Positions 14,287 to 24,300 of a stretch of DNA of 35,694 nt are shown piece by piece (the first letter of the stretch is position 1; each line of letters opens with the position of its first letter). A program made the translations under genes and the position numbers. The stretch comes from Lachnospiraceae bacterium (GTDB lineage Bacteria; Bacillota; Clostridia; Lachnospirales; Lachnospiraceae). The notes beneath the pieces were generated by a model. The model saw only the letters and a program-made list of their open reading frames with translations. It was not told the origin of the DNA and did not search any database. The stretch spans positions 1-35,694 of the forward strand of contig JAEEMP010000034.1 of NCBI GenBank assembly GCA_016283275.1. The letters run 5' to 3'.

Positions 14287-16743
14287 ATGGATCAACAGAA
14301 CAGACCTAGGAGCAGAGAAGTTCACAAAGTAAGCGGTTCGGGCGACGTTAATAAGCGGGGCTCGGGACTTGGAACGGGACCAGTCGGAACGGGCGGAGCC
14401 CATCAGGGAAGACCCACTTCGCAGGGCCCGATATATTCAAACAATACAAACAACTATCGTCCTACCAGAAATGTCGTAAGGCGGAGAGGCGGTATCGGAT
14501 CGATAGTGGTCATTTTGATACTGGTCTTTTTATTCTTTAAATTCTTCGGAGGCGGAGGCGGTTCGTCAGATCCGGGAAGCTATCTTCCCACACCTTCGCA
14601 GAATATAACTCCGTCGAATGCTTCAAGCTCGTCATCGTCGCTTTCTACGATAATGAATCTTTTGTCGAGTCAGAATTATGAGACATCCGCATCGGATTAT
14701 TCTTCATATACGGCGGGAGTATCAAACACGGCAAAACTCGATACCACAGTGGCAAAGGGTTCAAGAGATAAAAGGACCGAGATCCTTGGAAACGGCAACG
14801 ACAAGATAACCATTATGGTGTATATGTGCGGTACCGACCTTGAGTCGAAGCACGGTATGGCATCCTCCGATCTAAGGGAGATGTGCTCGGCTTCTCTTTC
14901 CGACAATATTAACATCATCGTATATACGGGCGGATGTTCACAGTGGCAGACACAGGGTATCAGCAACAGAGTCAACCAGATATACAAGGTTGAAAGCGGA
15001 AGACTTGTGTGTCTTGAAGACGATATGGGCAACAAAGCAATGACCGACCCCGCCACTCTTACCGAGTTTATAAAGTATTGTACAAAGAACTATCCGGCAA
15101 ACAGACAGAATCTTATCCTCTGGGATCACGGAAGCGGATCCATAAGCGGTTACGGTTATGATGAAAAGAACAAGCTTTCCGGTTCAATGACACTTTCAGG
15201 TATCAATAAGGCATTAAAGAACGCAGGTGCGGTCTTTGATTTTATCGGATTTGATGCCTGCCTTATGGCTACGGTCGAAAACGGTCTTATGCTTTCAAAT
15301 TATGCCGATTACATGATTGCTTCCGAAGAGACCGAACCCGGTGTGGGCTGGTATTATACAAACTGGCTTACAAAACTTTCGAACGATACTTCGATGTCCA
15401 CGATTGAGATCGGAAAAAATATAGTCGATGATTTTGTGGATGTATGCGACAGAAAATGTAACGGACAGAAGACGACTCTCTCGGTTGTGGATCTTGCCGA
15501 ACTTTCAAATACCGTTCCGAAAGAACTTACTTCCTTTGCAAAATCAACCCAAAACCTTATTGCAAACGATGAATATAAGACGGTTTCAGATGCACGATAC
15601 AATACAAGAGAGTTTGCTCAGTCCTCAAAGATCGACCAGATCGACCTTGTACATTTTGCAAAAAATATAGATACCAAAGAAAGCAACGCTCTTGCGGACG
15701 CACTTTTGGGAGCAGTTAAGTATAACAGGCATGCTCCTTGTATAAATAACGCATACGGCCTTTCGATATACTTCCCTTACAAAAAGGCTTCGAAGGTCGA
15801 TCAGGTCGTAAGCACCTACAATGCGATCGGCATGGATGAAGAATATGCACGTTGTATTCAGGATTTTGCAAGTCTTGAAGTCTGCGGACAGGTATCGACC
15901 GGCGGTTCCAACAGCGCGATCCCTTCACTTTTGGGTATGCCTTCGTCTTCATCGAATATGTCGTCCGATTCCATAACGGGACTTTTGGGAAGTCTGTTTT
16001 CCGGAGATACGTTCTCACTCGGCGGTTTTGACACTTCGGATTTTGGTTTCTTAACAGGTTCTTCGATTACAAGTGACAGAGCAGGCAAATATATAGCCAA
16101 TAACTATTTTGATTCTTCAAAGCTTGTATGGACGCAGAATCATGACGGAGACTTTGTTATAGCGCTTTCCGAAAAAGACTGGTCGATGGTCGAGACACTT
16201 GATCTTAATGTATTCTACGATGACGGTGAAGGTTATATCGATCTGGGTCTTGATAACGTCTTCAGCTTCGATGATGAGGGTAACTTGTACGGTCGCTATG
16301 ACGGAAGCTGGCTTTCGCTAAACGGTCAGATAGTTCCGTACTATCACACCGATACCACCGAAGAAGGCGATAAATACACAATTTCCGGATACATACCCGC
16401 GTACTTGAACGGTGACCGTGTTGAGATAAATGTCATATTTGACAACGATCGTCCGTACGGATATATAACGGGTGCAAGATTTGTATATACCGATGCTGGT
16501 GATACCGAGACGGTCGCAAAAGACATCATAGGGCTTAACAAAGGCGATATACTTGAGTTTATATGCGATTACTATACGTACGAAGGCGAATATATCGATT
16601 CCTATTATCTGGGCGAGCCCATGACTCTGGGAGACACCATTGAGATCGCAAATATCGATTTAAAAGACAAGTCAAAGATCAATGCGGTCTTCAGATTCAC
16701 GGATTTATATCAGCAGAATTACTGGACACCTGTGATTCCCTGA
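14287..16743 (+). CDS. Membrane-anchored clostripain-family (C11) cysteine protease
   Basis: The 818-residue protein starts with a glycine- and arginine-rich cytoplasmic tail (1-67), one membrane helix (68-87), a serine-rich stalk (about 90-150) and then a clostripain (PF03415) domain from about 172 to 525. The catalytic histidine is H281 in WDHGSG and the nucleophile is C325 in FDACLMA, both in family context. Basic residues before the helix predict that the protease faces outside. After a Gly/Ser-rich segment (535-590), the last 220 residues are rich in beta strands and acidic residues and are not recognised; they may bind substrate or cell wall. The ribosome site AGGAAGGG precedes the ATG. 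It is co-transcribed with the Gpi18-like enzyme and closed by a terminator. Confidence 0.9.
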   Translation: MDQQNRPRSREVHKVSGSGDVNKRGSGLGTGPVGTGGAHQGRPTSQGPIYSNNTNNYRPTRNVVRRRGGIGSIVVILILVFLFFKFFGGGGGSSDPGSYLPTPSQNITPSNASSSSSSLSTIMNLLSSQNYETSASDYSSYTAGVSNTAKLDTTVAKGSRDKRTEILGNGNDKITIMVYMCGTDLESKHGMASSDLREMCSASLSDNINIIVYTGGCSQWQTQGISNRVNQIYKVESGRLVCLEDDMGNKAMTDPATLTEFIKYCTKNYPANRQNLILWDHGSGSISGYGYDEKNKLSGSMTLSGINKALKNAGAVFDFIGFDACLMATVENGLMLSNYADYMIASEETEPGVGWYYTNWLTKLSNDTSMSTIEIGKNIVDDFVDVCDRKCNGQKTTLSVVDLAELSNTVPKELTSFAKSTQNLIANDEYKTVSDARYNTREFAQSSKIDQIDLVHFAKNIDTKESNALADALLGAVKYNRHAPCINNAYGLSIYFPYKKASKVDQVVSTYNAIGMDEEYARCIQDFASLEVCGQVSTGGSNSAIPSLLGMPSSSSNMSSDSITGLLGSLFSGDTFSLGGFDTSDFGFLTGSSITSDRAGKYIANNYFDSSKLVWTQNHDGDFVIALSEKDWSMVETLDLNVFYDDGEGYIDLGLDNVFSFDDEGNLYGRYDGSWLSLNGQIVPYYHTDTTEEGDKYTISGYIPAYLNGDRVEINVIFDNDRPYGYITGARFVYTDAGDTETVAKDIIGLNKGDILEFICDYYTYEGEYIDSYYLGEPMTLGDTIEIANIDLKDKSKINAVFRFTDLYQQNYWTPVIP

Positions 16744-16760
16744 TCGGGATAATAAAAATT

Positions 16761-16797
16761 TAAGAAACCCGGACGGTTTTTCCGCTCGGGTTTTCTT
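16761..16797 (+). terminator. Terminator after the clostripain gene
   Basis: GAAACCCG-GA-CGG pairs with CCG-CT-CGGGTTTTC, with a small internal loop and a T5 loop, followed by T residues. Confidence 0.8.
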
Positions 16798-16824
16798 GAC
16801 TGAAAATTGGCAAGGAAGTATTAT
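16796..16824 (+). promoter_or_regulatory. Promoter of the xpaC-telA operon, almost on the start codon
   Basis: TTGACT (16796-16801) and TATTAT (16819-16824) are 17 bp apart, one of the best promoters in the window. The -10 ends six bases before ATG 16831, so transcription would start at or next to the A of the start codon. The -35 overlaps the end of the preceding terminator. Confidence 0.65.
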
Positions 16825-16830
16825 ATTTGC

Positions 16831-17472
16831 ATGAAAGAAAAAAAGTTACCGTCAATAGTTTCATATTATGTGGTAGGTGTATCGTCAATTATCTGGGCAC
16901 TTGCACTTCCGTTATACGAACTCAGACATTTTATCTATTTTGGAGTGCTTGAGGTCCTTCTTTTCCTTATATGCTGGCAGATCTGGCCTCTTAAGGTAAA
17001 AGTAAGCGTTAAGGTCAAGGTCAAAGAAGAAAAGCCGCAGCTTACGGGTGATAGCGATATCGATAAAATGGTCAAGGATAAAGTACTTGCTATTCAGGAG
17101 ATGAAGCGACTTGACGAAAATATCACCGATGAAAAGATTTCGGCGCAGATAGTGCATCTTCAGGACGTTACGGATAAGATCGTAGAATATGTGGCAGATC
17201 ATCCGGGTAAGAAACATCAGGTCAGAAGATTCTTTAACTATTATCTCCCTACCACCATTAAACTTCTCGATGCATATGACCGTATGGATGATGCGGGTAT
17301 TTCGGGTATCAACATCGACGGTACAAAAGGCAAGATCGAAGAGATGATGGACACAGCAGTCAGCGCTTACGACAAGCAGCTTGATTACCTTTACAAGGAT
17401 GAGGCGCTTGATATCTCAACAGATATCAAAGTTATGGATAACCTTATGGAGGCCGAGGGCCTTAAGAAATAA
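16831..17472 (+). CDS. XpaC-like protein (bromo-chloroindolyl phosphate hydrolysis family)
   Basis: The product has two membrane helices near the N-terminus (about 8-28 and 31-50) and a long helical cytoplasmic part of about 160 residues. This layout, and the gene directly ahead of a telA homologue, match the XpaC family (PF10112), named for a Bacillus phenotype; no hydrolase motif is visible and the biochemical role is unknown. I chose ATG 16831, giving 213 residues. A TTG at 16807 would add eight residues but lies upstream of the expected transcript start. An AAGGAAG sequence sits 12 bases ahead of the ATG and could act as a ribosome site only if an upstream transcript exists. Confidence 0.78.
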   Translation: MKEKKLPSIVSYYVVGVSSIIWALALPLYELRHFIYFGVLEVLLFLICWQIWPLKVKVSVKVKVKEEKPQLTGDSDIDKMVKDKVLAIQEMKRLDENITDEKISAQIVHLQDVTDKIVEYVADHPGKKHQVRRFFNYYLPTTIKLLDAYDRMDDAGISGINIDGTKGKIEEMMDTAVSAYDKQLDYLYKDEALDISTDIKVMDNLMEAEGLKK

Positions 17473-17498
17473 AGATATAATATAAAGGAGATTGTACA

Positions 17499-18668
17499 AT
17501 GGAAGAAACCAGAAAACCCGTTTTAACCTTAGATCCGTCACAGGCACTCGGCATAGAACCGGTTTTTACTCCCGGACCCGCAGCTGCTCCCGAGATGCTT
17601 AAGCCTGTTGAGAAGCCGGAGATCGAGCCGGTAGTTATCGATGAGAGCATGCTCAACGACGAAGAAAAGGCAATGGTTGAAAAGTTTGCAAGCGCTATAG
17701 ATATTTCAAACACCAATCAGGTTCTTATGTACGGTGCCGCAGCTCAGAAAAACATTGCGGATTTCTCGGAAGGAGCTCTTGATGCTGTCCGCACCAAGGA
17801 CTTGGGAGAGATCGGTGAGACGCTCGCAAGTCTGGTAGTTGAGATAAAGAGTTGCCAGGAACCCGAGAAGAAGGGTCTTGCAGGACTTTTCCAGAAAAAG
17901 AAAAATGAACTCGAAGCTATGAAGGCCAATTATTCAAAGGCTGAGACCAATGTGGACAAGATCGCTGAGGTACTTGAAAAGCATCAGGTAGTTCTTATGA
18001 AAGATGCTGCTTTATATGATGAAATGTACAAGTTGAACCTTGATTATTACAAGGAACTTACAATGTATATCATCGCCGGAAAGAAGGCACTTGAAGAAGC
18101 CAAGACCGGAAAGCTTGAGGAACTTCGTAAGATCGCAAAGGAAAGTGGCGCTCAGGAAGATGCTCAGGCATATAACGATTACAACAATCTTATCACGAGA
18201 TTCGACAAGAGACTTCATGATCTTGAGCTTACCAGAATGATATCCATTCAGATGGGACCTCAGACAAGATTATTGCAGAACAATGATACTCTTATGGTAG
18301 AGAAGATCCAGACTTCCCTTACCAGCACCATTCCGCTTTGGAAGAGTCAGATGATCCTTGCGCTCGGTATCGAGCACGGTCGTCAGGCTACGGCAGCACA
18401 GAGTGCGGTTACGGAGATGACAAATCAGCTTCTTAAGCAGAATGCCGATAAACTTAAGCTTGCAACCGTAGAGACAGCAAAAGAAGCAGAACGCTCGATC
18501 GTGGATATAGAGACATTAAGGCATACCAATGAACAGCTCATCTCGACCCTCGATGAAGTTATGCAGATACAGGCAGACGGTGCCCAGAAAAGAAAAGAAG
18601 CGGAAGCAGAGCTTGGACGTATCGAAGGCGAGCTTAAGCAGAAGCTTCTTGAGGTTAAGAGCCACTAG
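17499..18668 (+). CDS. telA: Toxic anion resistance protein, TelA/KlaA family
   Basis: A 389-residue soluble, mostly helical protein of the TelA family (PF05816), of standard length. Supporting stretches are a proline-rich start, then long coiled-coil-like helices, with IPLWKSQMILALG near 278-290, a well-conserved family segment. Homologues are linked to tellurite, cell-wall antibiotic or bacteriocin tolerance, but the mechanism is not established. The gene follows xpaC by 26 bp with a strong AAAGGAG site ten bases ahead, and is followed 14 bp later by a small membrane protein gene. The XpaC-TelA pair is found across Firmicutes. Confidence 0.92.
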   Translation: MEETRKPVLTLDPSQALGIEPVFTPGPAAAPEMLKPVEKPEIEPVVIDESMLNDEEKAMVEKFASAIDISNTNQVLMYGAAAQKNIADFSEGALDAVRTKDLGEIGETLASLVVEIKSCQEPEKKGLAGLFQKKKNELEAMKANYSKAETNVDKIAEVLEKHQVVLMKDAALYDEMYKLNLDYYKELTMYIIAGKKALEEAKTGKLEELRKIAKESGAQEDAQAYNDYNNLITRFDKRLHDLELTRMISIQMGPQTRLLQNNDTLMVEKIQTSLTSTIPLWKSQMILALGIEHGRQATAAQSAVTEMTNQLLKQNADKLKLATVETAKEAERSIVDIETLRHTNEQLISTLDEVMQIQADGAQKRKEAEAELGRIEGELKQKLLEVKSH

Positions 18669-18682
18669 TTAAGGAGAAAGAA

Positions 18683-19027
18683 TTGACAGCTTTAAAGAAA
18701 ACCGGTGTAGCCGCCATGATAATGCTTGCATGTATAGTGCTTGCACTTATAATCGGCGAGAACAGAAAAGAATCATATATAAAGACCAATGCCGAGGTTG
18801 AAGCCGCAACCGGCGAGACTCAGACAGCAGTTACCACAACCGATGATACCGTATGGGACAGCTTCATGGGGATCACCACCTGGGGCAAGATACGTGAAGA
18901 GATCAAAGAAGGACAGGAAATGGTCAACTACACGCCGGAAGAGGAAAAGCGATTAAGCTTCGGTAAGGTGGTCGGTATAATAGTCTTGTTACTTATAATA
19001 GTGTCGATCTTCGGTAACAGAAGGTAA
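18683..19027 (+). CDS. Small two-helix membrane protein in the telA operon
   Basis: I do not recognise this 114-residue protein. It has one hydrophobic segment near 8-25 and another near 94-111, separated by a Thr-rich and acidic region containing TWGKIREEIKEGQEM. The start is TTG at 18683, chosen because AAGGAG lies six bases upstream at the right spacing; the next ATG is codon 12, inside the first hydrophobic segment. It is 14 bp after telA and ends the operon ahead of a bidirectional terminator. It may help to place XpaC or TelA at the membrane, which is inference from position alone. Confidence 0.75.
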   Translation: MTALKKTGVAAMIMLACIVLALIIGENRKESYIKTNAEVEAATGETQTAVTTTDDTVWDSFMGITTWGKIREEIKEGQEMVNYTPEEEKRLSFGKVVGIIVLLLIIVSIFGNRR

Positions 19028-19035
19028 AAGAAAGC

Positions 19036-19066
19036 ATTAAAAAAGAGCTGCATCGCAGCTCTTTTT
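19036..19066. terminator. Bidirectional terminator between telA operon and DUF5722 gene
   Basis: AAAAAAGAGCTGC pairs with GCAGCTCTTTTTT around a three-base loop, with A and T runs on the two sides. It serves both converging operons. Confidence 0.92.
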
Positions 19067-19081
19067 TGTATTCACATCACA

Positions 19082-21349
19082 TTATCTTGAAGGCATGCCC
19101 TGAAGCGCCGCCCCGTTAAATCCGGGAATTATCTGCTCCCATGATGTGGCACCGTTTATGAGGCCTAAATACTGATTTGTGTGCTCCGCATAGGAAGGAG
19201 TATCCATAAAGGTATACACATCTCCTGCGGGAAGTCCTTCGATACGGAAGTTCTTTCCCGGTTCTCCTTCATCGCCTGTGTGGAAGATACATGCATCAAT
19301 GTTTGATGTAAAGTGTGCCTTGTAATACAGGTATGCCGTTGCCGCGGCCTGCACATCCATACCGCTTTGGCGGCCTCCGTTAAGAGTCGGATTGGTACCG
19401 TTTGTATATGAGAAACCTACTTCGGAAAGGATTATCCTTACGTCCGAACCGAAATTGTTCTTTACAAAATTGGTAAGTACTTCAAGGTTATACGGAGAAA
19501 CAAAACTTGCTCCGACTGAGTGTGCAACACTGTATATACGAACATTTCCGTCATTCCACGGATCTGCGTTCGTAAGGACCGCCGTATATGCGTGGTTGGC
19601 AAGATTCCACTGTATATGGGGATTCATCGCATCAAGATAAGAATCAAGAGAAGTAATGAAACCTCTTGTACCCCAGTCACGGTCTCTGTCGTTCCAGGTA
19701 TGGTCGGTACAAGTAAATACTCTTGAGTTTGCCGAATGACTTTTTACCGCATAATACAGACACCTGAAAGTGTTGGAATAGTTGGTCATGAAAGTGTCTC
19801 TGGAGACATTTCCCGCCCAATACCAACGGCCTGTCGTATTAAGGAAAGTATTTACTTCGTTACCGAGGATCCAGTTATCCACATGAAGATTTGGTTTGCT
19901 CCAGTATTCCGCAAGGAACATAAAGCATGCTTCAACCTTTTCGCGTCCGCCGGGTTCTTCCATATTGAACGCATAGTAGTTGTATCCCGGAGTCCTGCCG
20001 GTAGGACAGATCATATCGGTCGAATTGCCGCCCCAGCGGATCATAAGCTGCATTGTGACGGTTCCGCCGTTTGCATTGGCTGCACGTATCGAAGAATTAT
20101 AGTCGATATAATGAGTCGGATTATAGAAGTAATAGGTCTTTCCGTTGTAATTGTAAGCTACATCATGTGAGCCGGCGGTTCCGATAAGCTGCTCAATGTA
20201 GAGATTGTGGAAGTAGTGTTTATCACCGAGTCCCGTATCGTACGAACCCTGACGGCCTTTTTTGGAAGCGGGTGTGGGATACGGAGCCGTATAAGAAGCA
20301 AGTGCTTCGGGATTATCTATAAATGCGCCGGGGGATATAAGGGTATAATTTGTCTCATCCTCCATAACCGCCAAAGCGAATTTGGCCATCAGGTTACCCG
20401 AAACCGGGAAGGTCATTGTAAGTTCGTCTTCTTTTTCGGCCGAAGAAAGAACGCCGGTTACAACTTCGCTTAGGGGATCTATCTTAACTATATAGTAATT
20501 ATCGTCAGCACCCGCTGTTCTTTCGGGTACCTCTGCGGTTACCACGACCGAACCGCCTTCTATTACTGCAGAATGTATCATACCGTTCTCACGTGAAGGT
20601 TCTATCTCATCGGTTCCGTTAAATACATAGATCACTCTTTTGGGACCGTAATCCGAATATACTCTTTCGCCCACCGAATCAAGCACATAGGATCTTATCC
20701 TTATGAAATATGCTTTCTGACCGGTCTTGTTCTTAAGGAATGCATAACGAAGATTATCAAGATCCTTGTAGTGCACTTTGGTCTCGAAAGTCTCATCGGT
20801 CGAGTACTGAAGCTGATAACCGGCAGCTTCTCTGTAGAATTTGTTGAATCGTACTTCTATAAGACCTTTTGCGGGATTTCGAAGAGCCTGTATATCGGGA
20901 GTGTATGTTACGGGAACTTCCCATTTTGCATACAGTCTTACATGAAGACCTTCGTTTTCCCCGTTGTCGGAAAGGATATAAGCATCGGTTATATTCTTAC
21001 AGGGACTAGTGAAACCTTTATTTAAGTACCAACCGTCAAAGTAATAACCTTTTCTTACGGGTTTTGGAAGTTCGATCTCTTCCTTATACAGAAATTCTTC
21101 GGGATAATCTACGTCAATGGGGAAGAAACCATCGTTTAGATCATAATATATGTTGATGGTCTTCCCTTCGTAAGGATCGACTTCGATCACTTCCGCTCCG
21201 GATACATCACTTCCCGACACATCGGATGCAGAAACATCTTTTGACGAGCCGTTTGTTAATGAATCTGCGTAGGAATCGATCTTAAATCCCATACATAAGC
21301 AGAGTACGGCGATAAAGCCGATAAAGAGGGGTAAAGCGTGTTTTTTCAT
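19082..21349 (-). CDS. Secreted DUF5722 glycoside-hydrolase-like protein with InlB-type repeat
   Basis: The 755-residue protein begins with a signal peptide (about 1-29), then a DVSGSDVSG-type linker (38-52), an InlB B-repeat (Listeria-Bacteroides repeat) at about 64-143 ending in LYAKWEV, and a fibronectin III-like domain at about 148-243. Residues about 360-755 match DUF5722, which resembles TIM-barrel glycosidases: WILGNEVN with E498 as possible acid/base and ILSEVGFS with E643 as possible nucleophile. The substrate is unknown. It follows the GH2 gene by 11 bp on the minus strand, so both are expressed together. No LPXTG or other wall anchor is seen at the C-terminus; the InlB-type repeat may mediate surface contact (inference). 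Confidence 0.83.
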   Translation of the reverse strand: MKKHALPLFIGFIAVLCLCMGFKIDSYADSLTNGSSKDVSASDVSGSDVSGAEVIEVDPYEGKTINIYYDLNDGFFPIDVDYPEEFLYKEEIELPKPVRKGYYFDGWYLNKGFTSPCKNITDAYILSDNGENEGLHVRLYAKWEVPVTYTPDIQALRNPAKGLIEVRFNKFYREAAGYQLQYSTDETFETKVHYKDLDNLRYAFLKNKTGQKAYFIRIRSYVLDSVGERVYSDYGPKRVIYVFNGTDEIEPSRENGMIHSAVIEGGSVVVTAEVPERTAGADDNYYIVKIDPLSEVVTGVLSSAEKEDELTMTFPVSGNLMAKFALAVMEDETNYTLISPGAFIDNPEALASYTAPYPTPASKKGRQGSYDTGLGDKHYFHNLYIEQLIGTAGSHDVAYNYNGKTYYFYNPTHYIDYNSSIRAANANGGTVTMQLMIRWGGNSTDMICPTGRTPGYNYYAFNMEEPGGREKVEACFMFLAEYWSKPNLHVDNWILGNEVNTFLNTTGRWYWAGNVSRDTFMTNYSNTFRCLYYAVKSHSANSRVFTCTDHTWNDRDRDWGTRGFITSLDSYLDAMNPHIQWNLANHAYTAVLTNADPWNDGNVRIYSVAHSVGASFVSPYNLEVLTNFVKNNFGSDVRIILSEVGFSYTNGTNPTLNGGRQSGMDVQAAATAYLYYKAHFTSNIDACIFHTGDEGEPGKNFRIEGLPAGDVYTFMDTPSYAEHTNQYLGLINGATSWEQIIPGFNGAALQGMPSR

Positions 21350-21360
21350 GGTATTTGATC

Positions 21361-24300
21361 TTACTTTCTTATAAATTTAAACCATTTAAGGTCAAAATCG
21401 CTTCCTGGTAGGAATACAAGACTAACTTTACCATTAATTCTTAAGTCTTGCAAAGGAAGGTTGAATTCTTTGTATTCTTCCGAGAACGGAATCTCAACCA
21501 TCTGTCTTATATTACTGTTTTCATCCTCAAAAACAAGATGAACGGAAGTGATCTCTTTGTGAGAGCGGCCGCATATTATAACGGAAGACATACCTTCATC
21601 GAAATTCATGTTGTCAAATTCGATGCTTACGTTGTTGCCGATATTTGTGATCGCATCTTCTGAAACGGTAAAACTGTCTCCGGTTATACGCAGGTTTTCG
21701 GTAGCCTGAACGGTTTCATAGGCTTTGTTTAATCTTTCAAAAGAAAAACCTTTAAATGAAAATCTGCCGTTTGAATCAAATTTGATCGTGACAGACTTTG
21801 TGCCTTTTATTCTTCTTGAAAGAGTAAATACATTCTCCTGATAGTGGTTATAGATCGATCTTGCCCGATATGTAAAGCTTCCCAGACAGTCTTTTGAGTT
21901 TTTGCCGCCTTCCCATACCGACAGCGATAACTCATCATCAAAGGAAAAGATCGGGATTACGATCTTATCGGAACCGAACGGACCGAAATCGACATTATCA
22001 TAAGTAACAAAGGACTTTCCAAGATCCGGAATAAATACTCCGCCCAAAAAAGAAAGATCCGCATCTTTTGAAGAACATTCGCTATAATTGATGCCGGGTA
22101 TTGTTTTATATGGATCGAGAGTTGCCGCTCCGAGTCCTTCCGCTTCAAACTCAAGTTCGGAAATGATCTCGCTTAGACTGCTTCCGTTTTTTGCAACCGC
22201 TGTAAGGCGGAAACTTCCGTCGCCTAGCGCCGTTACATGAGCGGTATTTCCTTCAAGGATCACTTTTGCAAAGTTGGCTTCAACGCCGTCGATCGTAAGA
22301 GCCTTTACCGATATATCGTTAAAAGTCGCATTTTCGGGAAGGATTTTCAGTTCCACATCGGTCTTGTTATTTGACATATCAAATCTGTTCGTACCTTTGT
22401 TTATAAGGTTGATACGTCTTATCGGAATATCGTGTTTTTCCTCCGATCTATAGTTTTCTTCCATAAAGACGGAGCCTTTTTGTACAGTAGCTTCTTCCGC
22501 GTTAAGAGTAAGCTTTGCACTGCTTAACCCGTCGCTTTCGGCTAAAACATTTATATTTCCCGTTTTTCCGTTTGATGCGATGATCGCAAGAAGTTTTCCC
22601 GAGAAAAGCTTTCGGGAAGTGCCCTTATACTGTTCGTAGTCGGATGAATCACCGTTATCAAGACCCACTAAGATACCTGCACCCGAAACAGTAACATTTA
22701 TGCGGTTTCTTGCATTCATTACGGGATGACCGTCTTCGTCGACAGCAGATATTTCAACAAATATAAGGTCTTTTGTATCGGCTTTTAATGTGTCTTTATC
22801 GGCCTTAAGGATCAAAGATCTTGCATCCTTAAAAGAAGCCTGTATATCTGTGGCGATCACATTGCCGTCTTCATCGTAGGCTTCCGCTTTAAGGGTTCCG
22901 GGCACATACTTGATCTGCCAGCTTGCAAAAAGAATGTTTGAATGCGCGTGATCTATCGTTTTTTTGCCTAAAAAGCTGTCATTAAGATAAAGGCCGACCG
23001 TCGGAGCGTTTGAGTATACGCACACATCTATAAGCTGGCCTTCATTAAAGTCCCAGTAAGGGAGCACATGCACCATGGGCGAGATCTTATGATCTGTCCA
23101 TTCCGCCTTGTAGTGATAGTAAGTATCTTTTTCAAAGCCCGCGGTATCGATCTGTCCGAAATAGGAGTTCTTGGTAAAGTATGGAGTGGGCTCGCCTATA
23201 TAATCCCAGCCTGTCCAGATAAACTGACCGAACACAAAATCCCTGTCACGGTGATCCGATATAACGGCATCGACGCTTTTCGCCCCCCAGTTTGTGGTGC
23301 AGTTACCGAGTGTCGAACATTGTCCGTCTTCATGGGTCAGGAGACGTTTACTTAAGGGGAAATGATAGATCCCTCGGCTCTGTACCGTAGAACCTGTCTC
23401 GCTTCCGAAGATACAACGCTCAGGATGGTCTTTGTGATGCTTATCATACAGTCTTTCACCGTAATTGTAGCCTGCGGTCTCAAGGGCGTCGGCACATTTC
23501 TGCGCACCTTCCCATTCCATGTAGTTTGAACCGCTTCCTATATATGCATTGTGGCGGTAATCATACTTTCTGACCGCATCTCTTAAAAGCCCGTTCCATT
23601 TATAGCCTGAGCCCGCGTGACAGTCATATATTTCGTTTCCGATACTCCAAAGGATCACACAGGTATGACTTCTGTCCTGCCTTACCCATGAACGGGTATC
23701 CTTTTCCCACCAATCGGGAAAGAAATTACCGTAATCATATGTAGTCTTCGTTTTTTCCCACATATCGAAGGATTCTGAGTTTATTAGGATCCCCATTTCA
23801 TCCGCGATATCGAGAAGTTCTTCTGCAGGCATGTTGTGGCTTGTGCGCACGGAGTTTACTCCCATGTCTTTAAGCTTTAAAAACTGACGCCTTAAAGCGG
23901 TCTCGTTAAAAGCGGCACCCAGCGCGCCCAGATCGTGATGCTGGCAGACGCCGTTTAACTTGATATTTCTTCCGTTCAGGAAAAAGCCCTTATCGGGATC
24001 GATCGATATAGTCCTGAAACCGTATCTGTGAGATTCTTCATCATAAATACTGTCTGCTTCAAGTCTCGTTTTTACGGTATATAAATAAGGATCGTTTATG
24101 TCCCAAAGATGTGTGTTATCGATCACCGTTTCGGATCTTGACACGTAATCCCCGCTAAAAGAAACTTCTGTTTCTGTTTTTTTAACAAAGATCCCTTCTT
24201 TATCATATATTTCGTGGATAACTTTTCCGGTAAAAGAACCCTTGGTGGACAATTCACAGTCCGCATATAGCTTAAAGGAACCGGAAGAAAGTTTTTGACC

